Notes: a model not told the origin generated them from the sequence alone. A DNA stretch of 64,000 nt from Candidatus Dechloromonas phosphorivorans (GCA_016709495.1 JADJMS010000047.1:310001-374000); one strand, 5' to 3'; counted from the stretch's first letter, positions 54,084-62,775 are shown. Numbers and translations are program-made.

Positions 54084-55109
54084 ATGCTTGATGACCGCTC
54101 CCGCTCCCTTCTGAAGTCCCTCGTCGAACATTACATTGCTGACGGCCAGCCGGTCGGCTCGCGGGCACTTTCCAAGTTTTCCGGCCTCGACCTATCGCCG
54201 GCAACGATCCGCAATGTCATGGCCGATCTTGAAGACGCCGGCTTTGTTGCCAGCCCGCACACCTCCGCTGGGCGCGTACCAACCTCGCGTGGCTACCGTT
54301 TATTCGTTGACAGCCTGCTCACAGTGCAACCGCTCGAAGCCCGACAAATGGGCGAAATGGAAGAAGCTCTGCAAGGACGCCCGGTGAATCAGATCATCGC
54401 AAGCGCCTCACAACTGCTTTCCGGCCTGACACATTTTGCCGGTGTCGTCATCGCCCCGCGCCGTGCGCCAAGCCGCATTCGGCAAATCGAATTCCTTACA
54501 CTTTCCGAGAAACGAATTCTGTTGATCATCGTCACCACCGATGGCGACGTGCAGAACCGAGTGCTAACTACTGAAAAATCCTATTCATCAGCAGAATTGG
54601 TCAGCGCGGCAAATTATTTGAATCAGAACTTTGCCGGCATGGATTTCGAGCAAATTCGCCAGCGTCTCTCAGTCGAAATCATGCAACTGCGTGAAGACAT
54701 CAAACCGCTAATGACCCAGGCACTCGAAGCTGGCGATGCAGCACTCTCGGAAAACTCCGCCCCTTACGTCATTTCCGGCGAAAGGAACCTGCTTGATGTT
54801 GAAGAACTCTCGTCCAACATGAAGCGCCTGCGTGATCTGTTTGATCTCTTCGAGCAACGCTCTAGCTTGATCCGCCTGCTTGATGTATCGAACCGCGCCA
54901 CCGGCGTCAAAATATATATTGGCGGCGAATCCGGCATTGCCACGCTCGATGAATGCAGTGTCGTTGCCGCCCCCTATGTTGTTGATGGCCAGGTACTTGG
55001 TTCGGTCGGCGTCATCGGCCCGACGCGGATGGCTTACGAGCGCGTCATTCCTATCGTCGACATCACCGCCAAGCTGCTTTCCAGCGCCCTCTCCCAACAG
55101 AACTCCTAA
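54084..55109 (+). CDS. hrcA: Heat-inducible transcription repressor HrcA
   Basis: Repressor of class I heat-shock genes through CIRCE operators. 341 residues; N-terminal winged helix (RSRSLLKSLVEHYIADGQPV, SPATIRNVMADLEDAGFV, HTSAGRVPTSRGYR) and the central and C-terminal HrcA domains (VYIGGESG-like sequence KIYIGGESGIATLDE). No CIRCE element is visible upstream of hrcA or grpE in this window, so its targets (probably groESL) lie elsewhere. The stop overlaps the hemH start as TAATG. Confidence 0.96.
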   Translation: MLDDRSRSLLKSLVEHYIADGQPVGSRALSKFSGLDLSPATIRNVMADLEDAGFVASPHTSAGRVPTSRGYRLFVDSLLTVQPLEARQMGEMEEALQGRPVNQIIASASQLLSGLTHFAGVVIAPRRAPSRIRQIEFLTLSEKRILLIIVTTDGDVQNRVLTTEKSYSSAELVSAANYLNQNFAGMDFEQIRQRLSVEIMQLREDIKPLMTQALEAGDAALSENSAPYVISGERNLLDVEELSSNMKRLRDLFDLFEQRSSLIRLLDVSNRATGVKIYIGGESGIATLDECSVVAAPYVVDGQVLGSVGVIGPTRMAYERVIPIVDITAKLLSSALSQQNS

Positions 55110-56211
55110 TGTCCAACTTGCTCCCGAGCCGCCGCATCGCCACGGCACACGCGTATCAACAGCTGTCGTTCTAGTCAATCTCGGCACCCCGGAAGCGCCC
55201 ACTGCGCCGGCGCTCAAGCGCTATCTGCGTCAGTTTCTCTCCGATCCACGTGTGGTCGAAATTCCCAAACCCATCTGGTGGCTGATCCTCAACGGCATTA
55301 TTCTCAATATCCGCCCGAAAAAATCAGCAGCCAAATACGCCTCAGTCTGGATGGAGGAAGGTTCTCCTTTGCGCGTTCACACCGAACGCCAGACGAAAAT
55401 GCTCGCCGGCCATCTCGGCGAGCGTGGCCACCAAACCACCGTCACAATGGCCATGCGCTATGGCTCACCATCAATTCCCGACGTTCTGGCCAAGCTGAAA
55501 GCTGGTGGCGCAACGCGCATCCTGATCGTGCCGATGTACCCGCAGTATTCGTCCAGTACCACCGCCACCGTCGTCGACGAAGTAGCTTCCTGGCTGCTAA
55601 AAACCCGCAATCAACCGGAAATACGTTTCATCCGCAATTTCCACGACGATCCCGGCTACATCGATGCCCTAGAAAAATCCGTGCGCAAACACTGGCGGAC
55701 AAATGGTATGTTGGGCGCCAAAGACAAACTGGTCATCAGTTTCCATGGCCTGCCCAAGCGCAGCCTCGATCTCGGCGATCCCTACTTTTGCGAATGCCAG
55801 AAAACTGGTCGCCTGCTCGCTGAACACCTCAATCTTTCGCCGGAACAATTCCGTATTTGCTTCCAGTCACGTTTTGGCAAGGCCGAATGGTTGCAACCCT
55901 ACACCGCTCCAATGCTGAAACAACTGGGCAAGGAAGGCACTGAACGAATCGACATCATCTGCCCTGGCTTCGCTGCCGATTGCCTGGAAACCCTGGAAGA
56001 AATTGCTATGGAAGGCAAACAGGATTTCATTGCGGCTGGCGGCACGGCCTACCACTACATCCCGGCGCTCAACGAAGACGAAGCCTGGATCAAGGCACTG
56101 ACCGATTTGGTCGAATGCCACCTCGGCGGCTGGCCAAGCAAGCTGGCAGAAGATCCGCATGCACTTGAGGCTACTGCCCGTAACGCCATTCGATTGGGCG
56201 CACACTCTTGA
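55109..56211 (+). CDS. hemH: Ferrochelatase, frame broken near the start codon
   Basis: Inserts Fe2+ into protoporphyrin IX. The body is complete: VVLVNLGTPEAPTAPALKRY, FLSDPRVVEIPK, YGSPSIPDVLAKL, VPMYPQYSSSTTATV, the catalytic-His motif VISFHGLPKRS, QSRFGKAEWLQPYT, and CPGFAADCLETLEEI. The expected N-terminus (MSNLLPEPPHRHGTRVSTAV) needs one more base than the sequence has: the ATG at 55109 reads MSNLLPSRRI and stops. A fourth C in the run at 55127-55129 repairs it and gives 367 residues. No in-frame start lies close upstream. It is coupled to hrcA by TAATG. Confidence 0.88.
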
Positions 56212-56219
56212 AGTTTGGC

Positions 56220-56261
56220 TGGGCAGCCTCATATCAGACGTAACTAATATGAGGCTGCCCA
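56220..56261 (+). promoter_or_regulatory. Perfect hairpin covering the trxC ribosome binding site
   Basis: GGGCAGCCTCATAT (56221-56234) and its exact complement (56247-56260) with a 12-base loop; T56220 can also pair with the A of the ATG at 56261. The right arm holds the GAGG Shine-Dalgarno (56251-56254) six bases before the start codon. It could control trxC translation or serve as the 3' hairpin of hrcA-hemH; there is no T-run. Confidence 0.6.
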
Positions 56262-56695
56262 TGGCTAATCCAATTCATCTTGTTTGCCCCCACTGCAATG
56301 CCGTCAATCGAATCTCCGACGAGCGTTTGTCGGAAAATCCCATTTGTGGGCAATGTAAATCACCACTATTCAGTGGCAAAGTCCTTGAGCTGAACCGTAT
56401 CAATTTTGAGCGTCAGATCAGTCGCAATGACTTGCCTGTTATCGTTGATTTCTGGGCACCATGGTGTGGGCCATGCCGATCGATGGCACCCAACTACGCT
56501 CAAGCTGCGGTCGATATGGAACCATTCGCCCGCTTCGCTAAACTTAACACTGAAGAGGAACAACAACTCGCCGGGCGCTTCAATATTCGCAGCATTCCAA
56601 CTCTGGCAATCTTTAAAAATGGCCGTGAAATCGCCCGACAAAGCGGCGCGCTTGATCTTGGTAGCCTTAAACGCTGGATACAAAGCCATCTGTAA
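56261..56695 (+). CDS. trxC: Thioredoxin 2
   Basis: Cytoplasmic disulfide reductase with an N-terminal zinc domain. 144 residues from ATG 56261 (MANPIHLVCPHCNAVNRI); an open frame from 56159 lies inside hemH. The zinc finger is CPHC and CGQC; the active site is WAPWCGPCRSMAP; the cis-proline is in IRSIPTLAIF. E. coli TrxC is OxyR-induced; here the visible candidate for control is the hairpin over its ribosome binding site. Confidence 0.96.
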   Translation: MANPIHLVCPHCNAVNRISDERLSENPICGQCKSPLFSGKVLELNRINFERQISRNDLPVIVDFWAPWCGPCRSMAPNYAQAAVDMEPFARFAKLNTEEEQQLAGRFNIRSIPTLAIFKNGREIARQSGALDLGSLKRWIQSHL

Positions 56696-57011
56696 ACACT
56701 GGCAGAATATCTTTCATGGCGCTGGAAGGTAATTGAATACTCATTTCGAAACATTTTGTCCACGAAACGGACTCCGGTTTGGCATTTAGTTGAAAACAGC
56801 CAATGTGACTTGCAACCACAGGCCTATGCTCTTGCCAAAGGAATATCCTTAAGCCATATCCGGAAGCCAAAACCAATCAAATTCATGCAAAAGTCCTAAT
56901 GGCAAGGTTTCGCGACTCATGAATCTTTTTGCAACATAGTGGCGAGGCTGGCACAATCCAGAATATTGATTTAACCGTCTGATAAAGACGGCGGCTAAAA
57001 GAGGGGACAAT
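56696..57011. other. Intergenic region of 316 bases, no gene recognised
   Basis: AT-richer than its surroundings. Short frames here (for example on the minus strand at 56667-56876) have no recognisable domain and overlap trxC in antisense. A small CCGTCT-GATAA-AGACGG hairpin sits at 56975-56991, 20 bases before the chemoreceptor ATG, and GAGGGG (57001-57006 region) is its likely ribosome binding site. Confidence 0.5.
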
Positions 57012-58631
57012 ATGCCGCGCCTTGCTGATATGAAGATTTGGGTTCGCCTGACCGCAGCGATCTGGTTAACGATGGCCATCATCTGGACAGTGATGATTTT
57101 CTGGACCACCCAAGCCAACCGCGAAACGGCAGTTCGTCAGGCACAGGATTTCTCACAAAGCATCCATGAGATGACCATGGCCGGGCTGACTGGCATGATG
57201 ATCACCGGCACCGTCGGGCAGCGCGAGGTGTTTCTCGACCAAATCAAGCAACTGGCCATCATCAAGGATTTGCATGTCGCGCGCAGTGAGGCGGTGGTTA
57301 AACTCTACGGCCCGGACACCAAGAGTACTCGACAACTGGACACCCTTGAACAACAGGTGATGACAACTGGCAAGCCATATGTTGCTTCTGAATCAGTAGG
57401 AAATAGCTCCTACTTGCGCGTAATCAACCCAACCATCGCTTCCAAAAATTATCTAGGCAAAGATTGCATTCTTTGCCATCAGGTTCCCGAGGGCACCGTA
57501 CTTGGTGTCGTCAGCATGAAAGTATCACTGGATTCGGTTGAGGCTGAGGTTGCCTCTTTCCGCCTGAAAATTGCGGGTATTGCCTTGGTTGCACTAGGTG
57601 CATTACTCGTCATCATTTACTTGCTGACACATCATTTCGTCACTGCGCCGCTTGAAGAATTACGTAAAGGTCTGCGTGACATAGCCAGCGGCGAAGGTGA
57701 CCTGACCCGCCGCCTGCCAGTCAAGGGCAAGGACGAGGTTGGCCAGTCAGCTGCCGTCTTCAATGAAATGATGGAAAATTTCAATCAACTGGTGCGCCAA
57801 GTTCGCGACTCTGCCAGCCAGCTATCCTCTCGCGTTGTAGCATTATCCGACAGCACCGACCGCGTGGCCCAAAGCTCGCATTTACAAAACGAGAAATCGA
57901 ATGATGCAGCAACAGCGGTTGAACAACTCGTCGCCAGCATTTCTTCAATTGCCCAAAGTGCCGGCCATGTTCAGCATCAATCACAGGAAAGTCTGGCGCG
58001 CGCCAATGAGGGAACACGCAATCTGAACGTACTGCTCGGCGAAATGAATGTCGTCGAGAGTGCCGTCAAAGGCATGGCTGACTCGGTCAATGAGTTTGTT
58101 CGCAACACAGAGGCCATCACGCATATGACTCGTGAGGTCAAGGACATCGCCGAGCAAACCAATCTGCTGGCACTCAATGCGGCTATTGAAGCGGCCCGAG
58201 CCGGTGAACAAGGTCGCGGCTTCGCAGTAGTCGCCGATGAAGTTCGTAAGCTGGCTGAGAAATCTTCACGCTCAGCCAGCGAAATTGACGCCATTACGGC
58301 CACGTTGAGCGCTCAATCGGTCTCGGTGCGCCGAACGATTGAGGAAGGCCTGGAACATCTGGAAAGCAGCCAGGCAGCTGTCGCGCAAGTATCCAGCGTA
58401 CTTCAGGCAACCAATGGTTCGGTCACTGAAGTCGGTCACGGCCTGGACTCGATAGCCGAAGCTACCGACCAGCAACGCCGGTTTTCCGGCGATGTTGAAG
58501 CAAGCATTGAAGCGATTGCCGGCATGGCGCGCGACAACACCGGCACGGTTGAGCAAACAGCCGGGGCTGCGCACGATCTCAAACGACTGGCCGAAGGACT
58601 GGCCACCATCGTTGGGCGCTTCAAGGTTTAA
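57012..58631 (+). CDS. Methyl-accepting chemotaxis protein with a haem-c motif in its sensor domain
   Basis: 539 residues. TM1 about 14-32, a periplasmic domain 33-187, TM2 about 188-206, HAMP 207-260, then the cytoplasmic signalling domain with the conserved hairpin EQTNLLALNAAIEAARAGEQ near residue 385. The periplasmic domain contains CILCH at residues 152-156 (57465-57479), a CxxCH haem-c attachment site followed by QVPEGTVLGVVS, so it may sense redox state or a gas or ligand at haem. Haem-c chemoreceptors are known from Desulfovibrio DcrA and Geobacter GSU0582/GSU0935. No CheR-binding pentapeptide at the C-terminus (ends GRFKV). No chemotaxis genes adjoin it. Confidence 0.92.
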   Translation: MPRLADMKIWVRLTAAIWLTMAIIWTVMIFWTTQANRETAVRQAQDFSQSIHEMTMAGLTGMMITGTVGQREVFLDQIKQLAIIKDLHVARSEAVVKLYGPDTKSTRQLDTLEQQVMTTGKPYVASESVGNSSYLRVINPTIASKNYLGKDCILCHQVPEGTVLGVVSMKVSLDSVEAEVASFRLKIAGIALVALGALLVIIYLLTHHFVTAPLEELRKGLRDIASGEGDLTRRLPVKGKDEVGQSAAVFNEMMENFNQLVRQVRDSASQLSSRVVALSDSTDRVAQSSHLQNEKSNDAATAVEQLVASISSIAQSAGHVQHQSQESLARANEGTRNLNVLLGEMNVVESAVKGMADSVNEFVRNTEAITHMTREVKDIAEQTNLLALNAAIEAARAGEQGRGFAVVADEVRKLAEKSSRSASEIDAITATLSAQSVSVRRTIEEGLEHLESSQAAVAQVSSVLQATNGSVTEVGHGLDSIAEATDQQRRFSGDVEASIEAIAGMARDNTGTVEQTAGAAHDLKRLAEGLATIVGRFKV

Positions 58632-58655
58632 GACTTACCGTCTTTATGCTACAGA

Positions 58656-58680
58656 GCCGCCTCCTTGTGAGGCGGTTTCT
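58656..58680. terminator. Bidirectional hairpin between the chemoreceptor and the Ser/Thr kinase
   Basis: CCGCCTC-CTTGT-GAGGCGG with a TTTCT tail on the plus strand, 25 bases after the chemoreceptor stop and at the 3' end of the convergent kinase gene. Confidence 0.7.
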
Positions 58681-60049
58681 ACATCGGCGAGAGTTCCATA
58701 TCGAGTCCGCCTGTGGGCGATAAACATACGGGAGCGGAAAGTGACGCGGTACCAGGTTCAACCGCCGGCAAGCCTTGCGCTGCAGCGATCTTATTCACTT
58801 CACGCATGCGATTGATCATCCGCCCCAAAAGGGTGTTGCGCATGCGTTCCATCAACTCCTCCGATGAGAGCGAAAGCGCCGAGGCATTGATTTCAACAAA
58901 CAGCACCGGTTCCAAAGTAACTACCGTGGCATGTCGCAAATCGCTTGTCGGATGCAGGTAAGCCACCTCACCCAACACCTCTCCCGGGCCAAGTCGGCAA
59001 AGCACTTTGCCTTCAATCGATACTTCGGCGTATCCGGAAACAATAAGTCCGAACATCTTGTTGTGCTCACCCTCGCGAATGATTGTTACCTTCGGTGCAA
59101 TTTCCCGCCAGATAGCGACTCGCAAGACTTCCCATATCTCGATATTTTCAAATTCAGTAAAAAATTCGAGCTTCCGCAGAATTTCAAAATGACGTTTATC
59201 AAGCTCAGTATCGTCCTCGTCGAGTATCTGAAAACGAACCGTGGATAGATCCTTGGCAAACTCGGCGCCATTCTTGTAGCGGCTGTAGAGGTCTTTTTCC
59301 AGCGACTTGCGAATGATTGGATCCAGCGGATCGGGCAAATTCGGATTGAGGGCCGTAATCTTCGGCGCATCGGTATTGATGATGCGATAAATCAAGGTTG
59401 CCTGATTCGATGCCCGGAAGGGCAAGCGCCCAGTCAAGAGCTGGAAAAGCACAACCCCCAACGAATAGAGATCAGTTTTTTGATTGAGTTGATAACCCTT
59501 GATCTGTTCCGGCGACATGTAGGCAGGTGAACCGACGCCCATGATGAAAGTCGAATCACGATCCATATTTTTGCTCAGATTGAGCGCCAATCCGAAATCG
59601 GCAATTTTCGGCTCGTCATTCTCGTCAATCATGATATTTGCCGGCTTGATATCGCGATGGACGATACCCTGCCGGTAAGCGCTATCGAGCGCCATGCAAC
59701 ACTTGAAGATAATGCCGATTACCCGATGCATGGGCATCAACTTATCAACCCGGATGAAATCTTCAAGCGAGCAACCCTTGATGTACTCCATCGCCAGATA
59801 GGCATAATCGTCTTCAACCACGGCATCAAACACCCGAACGATATTGGGGTGATTCATGCGCTGCGAAACCATGCCTTCATTCTGAAAAAGCTTGCGCATA
59901 CGCCGCGACATGGCGGTGCTGTCCTGGCCAAATTGAATCAGCTTGACGGCAACTTGACGATCAGATTCCGGGTCGTGACAGAGGTATACCGTAGCAGTCG
60001 CCCCCTTGCCCAACTCGCTGATGATCCGATATCTGCCTATCGATTCCAT
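58679..60049 (-). CDS. Serine/threonine protein kinase fused to a cyclic-nucleotide-binding-like domain
   Basis: 456 residues. The N-terminal Hanks-type kinase (about 7-265) is complete: glycine loop ELGKGATATVYLC, lysine in VAVKLIQF, catalytic loop IVHRDIKPANIM, DFG in IADFGLALNL, activation segment end SPAYMSPEQIKG, and DLYSLGVVLFQLLTG. A linker of about 50 residues follows, then a cNMP-binding-like domain (about 315-425: VTIIREGEHNKMFGLIVSG, LGPGEVLGEVAYLHPTSDLR). The GE and downstream R resemble the phosphate-binding cassette, but I cannot say whether it binds cAMP, c-di-GMP or nothing. The C-terminus is low complexity. No membrane segment, phosphatase or FHA gene is adjacent. Confidence 0.92.
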   Translation of the reverse strand: MESIGRYRIISELGKGATATVYLCHDPESDRQVAVKLIQFGQDSTAMSRRMRKLFQNEGMVSQRMNHPNIVRVFDAVVEDDYAYLAMEYIKGCSLEDFIRVDKLMPMHRVIGIIFKCCMALDSAYRQGIVHRDIKPANIMIDENDEPKIADFGLALNLSKNMDRDSTFIMGVGSPAYMSPEQIKGYQLNQKTDLYSLGVVLFQLLTGRLPFRASNQATLIYRIINTDAPKITALNPNLPDPLDPIIRKSLEKDLYSRYKNGAEFAKDLSTVRFQILDEDDTELDKRHFEILRKLEFFTEFENIEIWEVLRVAIWREIAPKVTIIREGEHNKMFGLIVSGYAEVSIEGKVLCRLGPGEVLGEVAYLHPTSDLRHATVVTLEPVLFVEINASALSLSSEELMERMRNTLLGRMINRMREVNKIAAAQGLPAVEPGTASLSAPVCLSPTGGLDMELSPM

Positions 60050-60140
60050 GCCGAACCTGTCTCTTTTGCGTAGTTTTTATCGTAGCACGCCTGTTGCAAG
60101 CCTGCTGTTTTACTCAAGTTCAAAGAATATTACATCGCCT

Positions 60141-60168
60141 CTTGAAACACGGAAACAAGACCCCATGT
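60141..60168 (+). promoter_or_regulatory. Sigma32 (RpoH) heat-shock promoter of grpE-dnaK-dnaJ
   Basis: CTTGAAA (60141-60147), a 13-base spacer, and CCCCATGT (60161-60168): the full E. coli sigma32 consensus with optimal spacing. The predicted start lies about 20 bases before the grpE ATG. No CIRCE element accompanies it. Confidence 0.9.
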
Positions 60169-60196
60169 ATCGAACAGCTTTTTTGGAGAACAACGC

Positions 60197-60754
60197 ATGT
60201 CGAAACCCGAAACAGCCCAGGAATCGATGCTGGGCAACGAACCAATCAACGAACCTGTCGTCGACGCCGTCGCCGAAGTTCATACCGACACCTTGCCGAG
60301 CATTGAGGAACAGTTCCGCCAGCTCGAACTCAAGGCTGCCGAACACTACGACGCCTGGCTACGCGCCAAGGCTGAAGGCGAAAATATCCGTCGCCGTGCG
60401 CAGGAGGATATTTCCAAAGCACATAAGTTTGCCGTCGAAAAATTTGCCGGCGAGCTACTGGCTGTCCGCGACAGCCTGGAAGCTGCCCTGGCGGTGCCGG
60501 AACAGACCGTTGACAGCTTCAAGTCCGGTGTTGAACTGACGCTCAAGCAACTAGTCTCTGCATTTGAAAAGAACGCGCTGCTCGCAGTTAATCCGGTTGG
60601 CGAAAAGTTTGATCCGCACAAACATCAGGCTATCGGCATGGTTGATTCGGAACAGGAAGCCAATACCGTTGTCACCGTGTTGCAAAAGGGTTATCTGATT
60701 GCCGAACGCACGCTGCGCCCGGCCTTGGTTATGGTAGCCAAACCCAAGTCTTGA
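60197..60754 (+). CDS. grpE: Nucleotide exchange factor GrpE
   Basis: Releases ADP from DnaK. 185 residues: a variable acidic N-terminus, a long helix (EEQFRQLELKAAEHYDAWLR, AKAEGENIRRRAQEDISKAH) and a C-terminal beta domain with FDPHKHQAIGMVDSEQEANT and VVTVLQKGYLIAERTLRPAL. GGAG lies 9 bases before the ATG. First gene behind the sigma32 promoter. Confidence 0.97.
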   Translation: MSKPETAQESMLGNEPINEPVVDAVAEVHTDTLPSIEEQFRQLELKAAEHYDAWLRAKAEGENIRRRAQEDISKAHKFAVEKFAGELLAVRDSLEAALAVPEQTVDSFKSGVELTLKQLVSAFEKNALLAVNPVGEKFDPHKHQAIGMVDSEQEANTVVTVLQKGYLIAERTLRPALVMVAKPKS

Positions 60755-60821
60755 AATTCGGGGCACTGCCCCCAACTCCAGAACATCACAAATTCATTCG
60801 TATTCAGTAAAGGAAGAAAAC

Positions 60822-62759
60822 ATGGGCAAGATCATTGGTATTGACCTCGGCACGACCAACAGTTGCGTCGCCATCATGGAAGGCGGCCAGCCAAAGGTTA
60901 TCGAAAACTCCGAAGGCGCACGCACCACGCCGTCCGTCATCGGCTACGCCGAAGATGGCGAAATCCTGTCCGGCGCACCGGCCAAGCGCCAGGCCGTGAC
61001 CAACCCGAAAAACACGCTGTACGCTGTCAAGCGCCTGATCGGCCGTCGCTTCGAAGAAAAGGAAGTCCAGAAAGATATCAGCCTGATGCCTTACAGCATC
61101 GTCAAGGCTGACAATGGCGACGCTTGGGTTTCCGTGCGCGACAAGAAAATTGCCCCGCAGCAGGTTTCTGCCGAAGTGCTGCGCAAAATGAAAAAGACCG
61201 CCGAAGACTACCTCGGTGAAGAAGTCACCGAAGCCGTCATCACCGTACCGGCTTACTTCAACGACAGCCAGCGCCAGGCGACCAAGGATGCCGGCCGTAT
61301 TGCCGGTCTCGAAGTCAAGCGCATCATCAACGAACCGACCGCTGCCGCGCTGGCCTTCGGCATGGACAAAGCTGCCGGCAAGGATCGCAAGATTGCCGTC
61401 TATGACCTCGGCGGCGGCACCTTCGACATTTCCATCATTGAAATTGCCAGCATCGACGGCGAGAAGCAATTTGAAGTGCTGGCCACAAATGGTGACACTT
61501 TCCTTGGCGGCGAAGACTTTGATCAGCGTTTGATCGACTACATCATCGACGAATTCAAGAAAGAATCCGGCGTTAATCTGAAGCAGGACGTGCTGGCTCT
61601 GCAGCGCTTGAAAGAAGCCGCGGAAAAAGCCAAGATCGAGCTGTCTTCCAGCCAGCAAACCGAAGTCAATCTACCTTACATCACCGCTGATGCGTCCGGC
61701 CCGAAGCATCTGGCAATCAAGATCACCCGTGCCAAGTTTGAGTCACTGGTCGATGAATTAGTTGAGCGTACCGTTGCACCTTGCGTCATGGCGTTGAAGG
61801 ATGCCGGCTGCAAAATTGGTGATATCGATGACGTCATTCTGGTTGGCGGTCAGTCCCGTATGCCTAAGGTACAGGACAAGGTCAAGGAAATCTTCGGCAA
61901 GGAGCCACGCAAGGACGTGAACCCTGATGAAGCAGTTGCTGTCGGTGCAGCCATTCAGGGCGGCGTGCTGCAAGGCGAAGTCAAGGACGTGCTGCTGCTC
62001 GACGTGACCCCACTTTCTCTCGGTATCGAAACCTTAGGCGGCATCATGACCAAGCTGATCCAGAAGAACACGACGATCCCGACCAAGGCTTCACAAGTCT
62101 TCTCGACCGCCGACGACAATCAGGGCGCAGTGACCATTCACGTCCTGCAGGGCGAACGTGAAGTGGCTGCCGGCAACAAGAGCCTCGGCCAGTTCAATCT
62201 GGAAGGCATTCCACCCGCACCGCGTGGCGCACCGCAGATCGAAGTTATTTTTGACATCGACGCTAACGGCATCATGCACGTCACCGCCAAGGACAAGGCA
62301 ACCGGCAAGGAAAACAAGATCACCATCAAGGCCAACTCCGGCTTGAGCGAGGAAGAAATTCAGCGCATGGTCAAGGATGCCGAGCTGCACGCGGAGGATG
62401 ACAAGAAGGTGCACGAACTGGCTGATGCCCGTAACCAGGCTGATGGCATGGTGCACAATGTCAAAAAATCGCTGACTGAATATGGCGACAAACTCGATGC
62501 AGCCGAAAAGGAAGCGATTGAAGCAGCCATCAAGGACGTTGAAAGCGTACTGCGCGACGGCGACAAGGATGTCATCACCGCGAAGACAGAGGCGCTAAGC
62601 CAGGCCGCAATGAAACTGGGTGAAAAAATGTACGCCCAGCAGCAGGCAGAAGGCGCAGGCGCCCCTGAGCATGAAGCAGCTGGTGCTCAGCAGCAGGCCA
62701 AGAAGGACGAAGGCGACGTGGTGGATGCCGAGTTCACCGAGGTCAAGGACAAGAAGTAA
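60822..62759 (+). CDS. dnaK: Molecular chaperone DnaK (Hsp70)
   Basis: 645 residues, full length. ATPase domain: IGIDLGTTNSCVAIMEGG, AVITVPAYFNDSQRQATKDA, YDLGGGTFDISIIEI, VGGQSRMPKVQDKV; substrate-binding domain from LLLDVTPLSLGIETLGG; lid region and the conserved C-terminal acidic tail ending in DVVDAEFTEVKDKK. A small GGGGC-ACT-GCCCC hairpin (60760-60772) precedes it after grpE. Confidence 0.98.
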   Translation: MGKIIGIDLGTTNSCVAIMEGGQPKVIENSEGARTTPSVIGYAEDGEILSGAPAKRQAVTNPKNTLYAVKRLIGRRFEEKEVQKDISLMPYSIVKADNGDAWVSVRDKKIAPQQVSAEVLRKMKKTAEDYLGEEVTEAVITVPAYFNDSQRQATKDAGRIAGLEVKRIINEPTAAALAFGMDKAAGKDRKIAVYDLGGGTFDISIIEIASIDGEKQFEVLATNGDTFLGGEDFDQRLIDYIIDEFKKESGVNLKQDVLALQRLKEAAEKAKIELSSSQQTEVNLPYITADASGPKHLAIKITRAKFESLVDELVERTVAPCVMALKDAGCKIGDIDDVILVGGQSRMPKVQDKVKEIFGKEPRKDVNPDEAVAVGAAIQGGVLQGEVKDVLLLDVTPLSLGIETLGGIMTKLIQKNTTIPTKASQVFSTADDNQGAVTIHVLQGEREVAAGNKSLGQFNLEGIPPAPRGAPQIEVIFDIDANGIMHVTAKDKATGKENKITIKANSGLSEEEIQRMVKDAELHAEDDKKVHELADARNQADGMVHNVKKSLTEYGDKLDAAEKEAIEAAIKDVESVLRDGDKDVITAKTEALSQAAMKLGEKMYAQQQAEGAGAPEHEAAGAQQQAKKDEGDVVDAEFTEVKDKK

Positions 62760-62775
62760 TTAGTCCAAGCCGCAC

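Noticed and set aside
56667..56876. A 69-residue minus-strand frame in the trxC-chemoreceptor gap
   Set aside because: Half of it overlaps trxC antisense, it has no clear ribosome binding site, and I recognise no domain.
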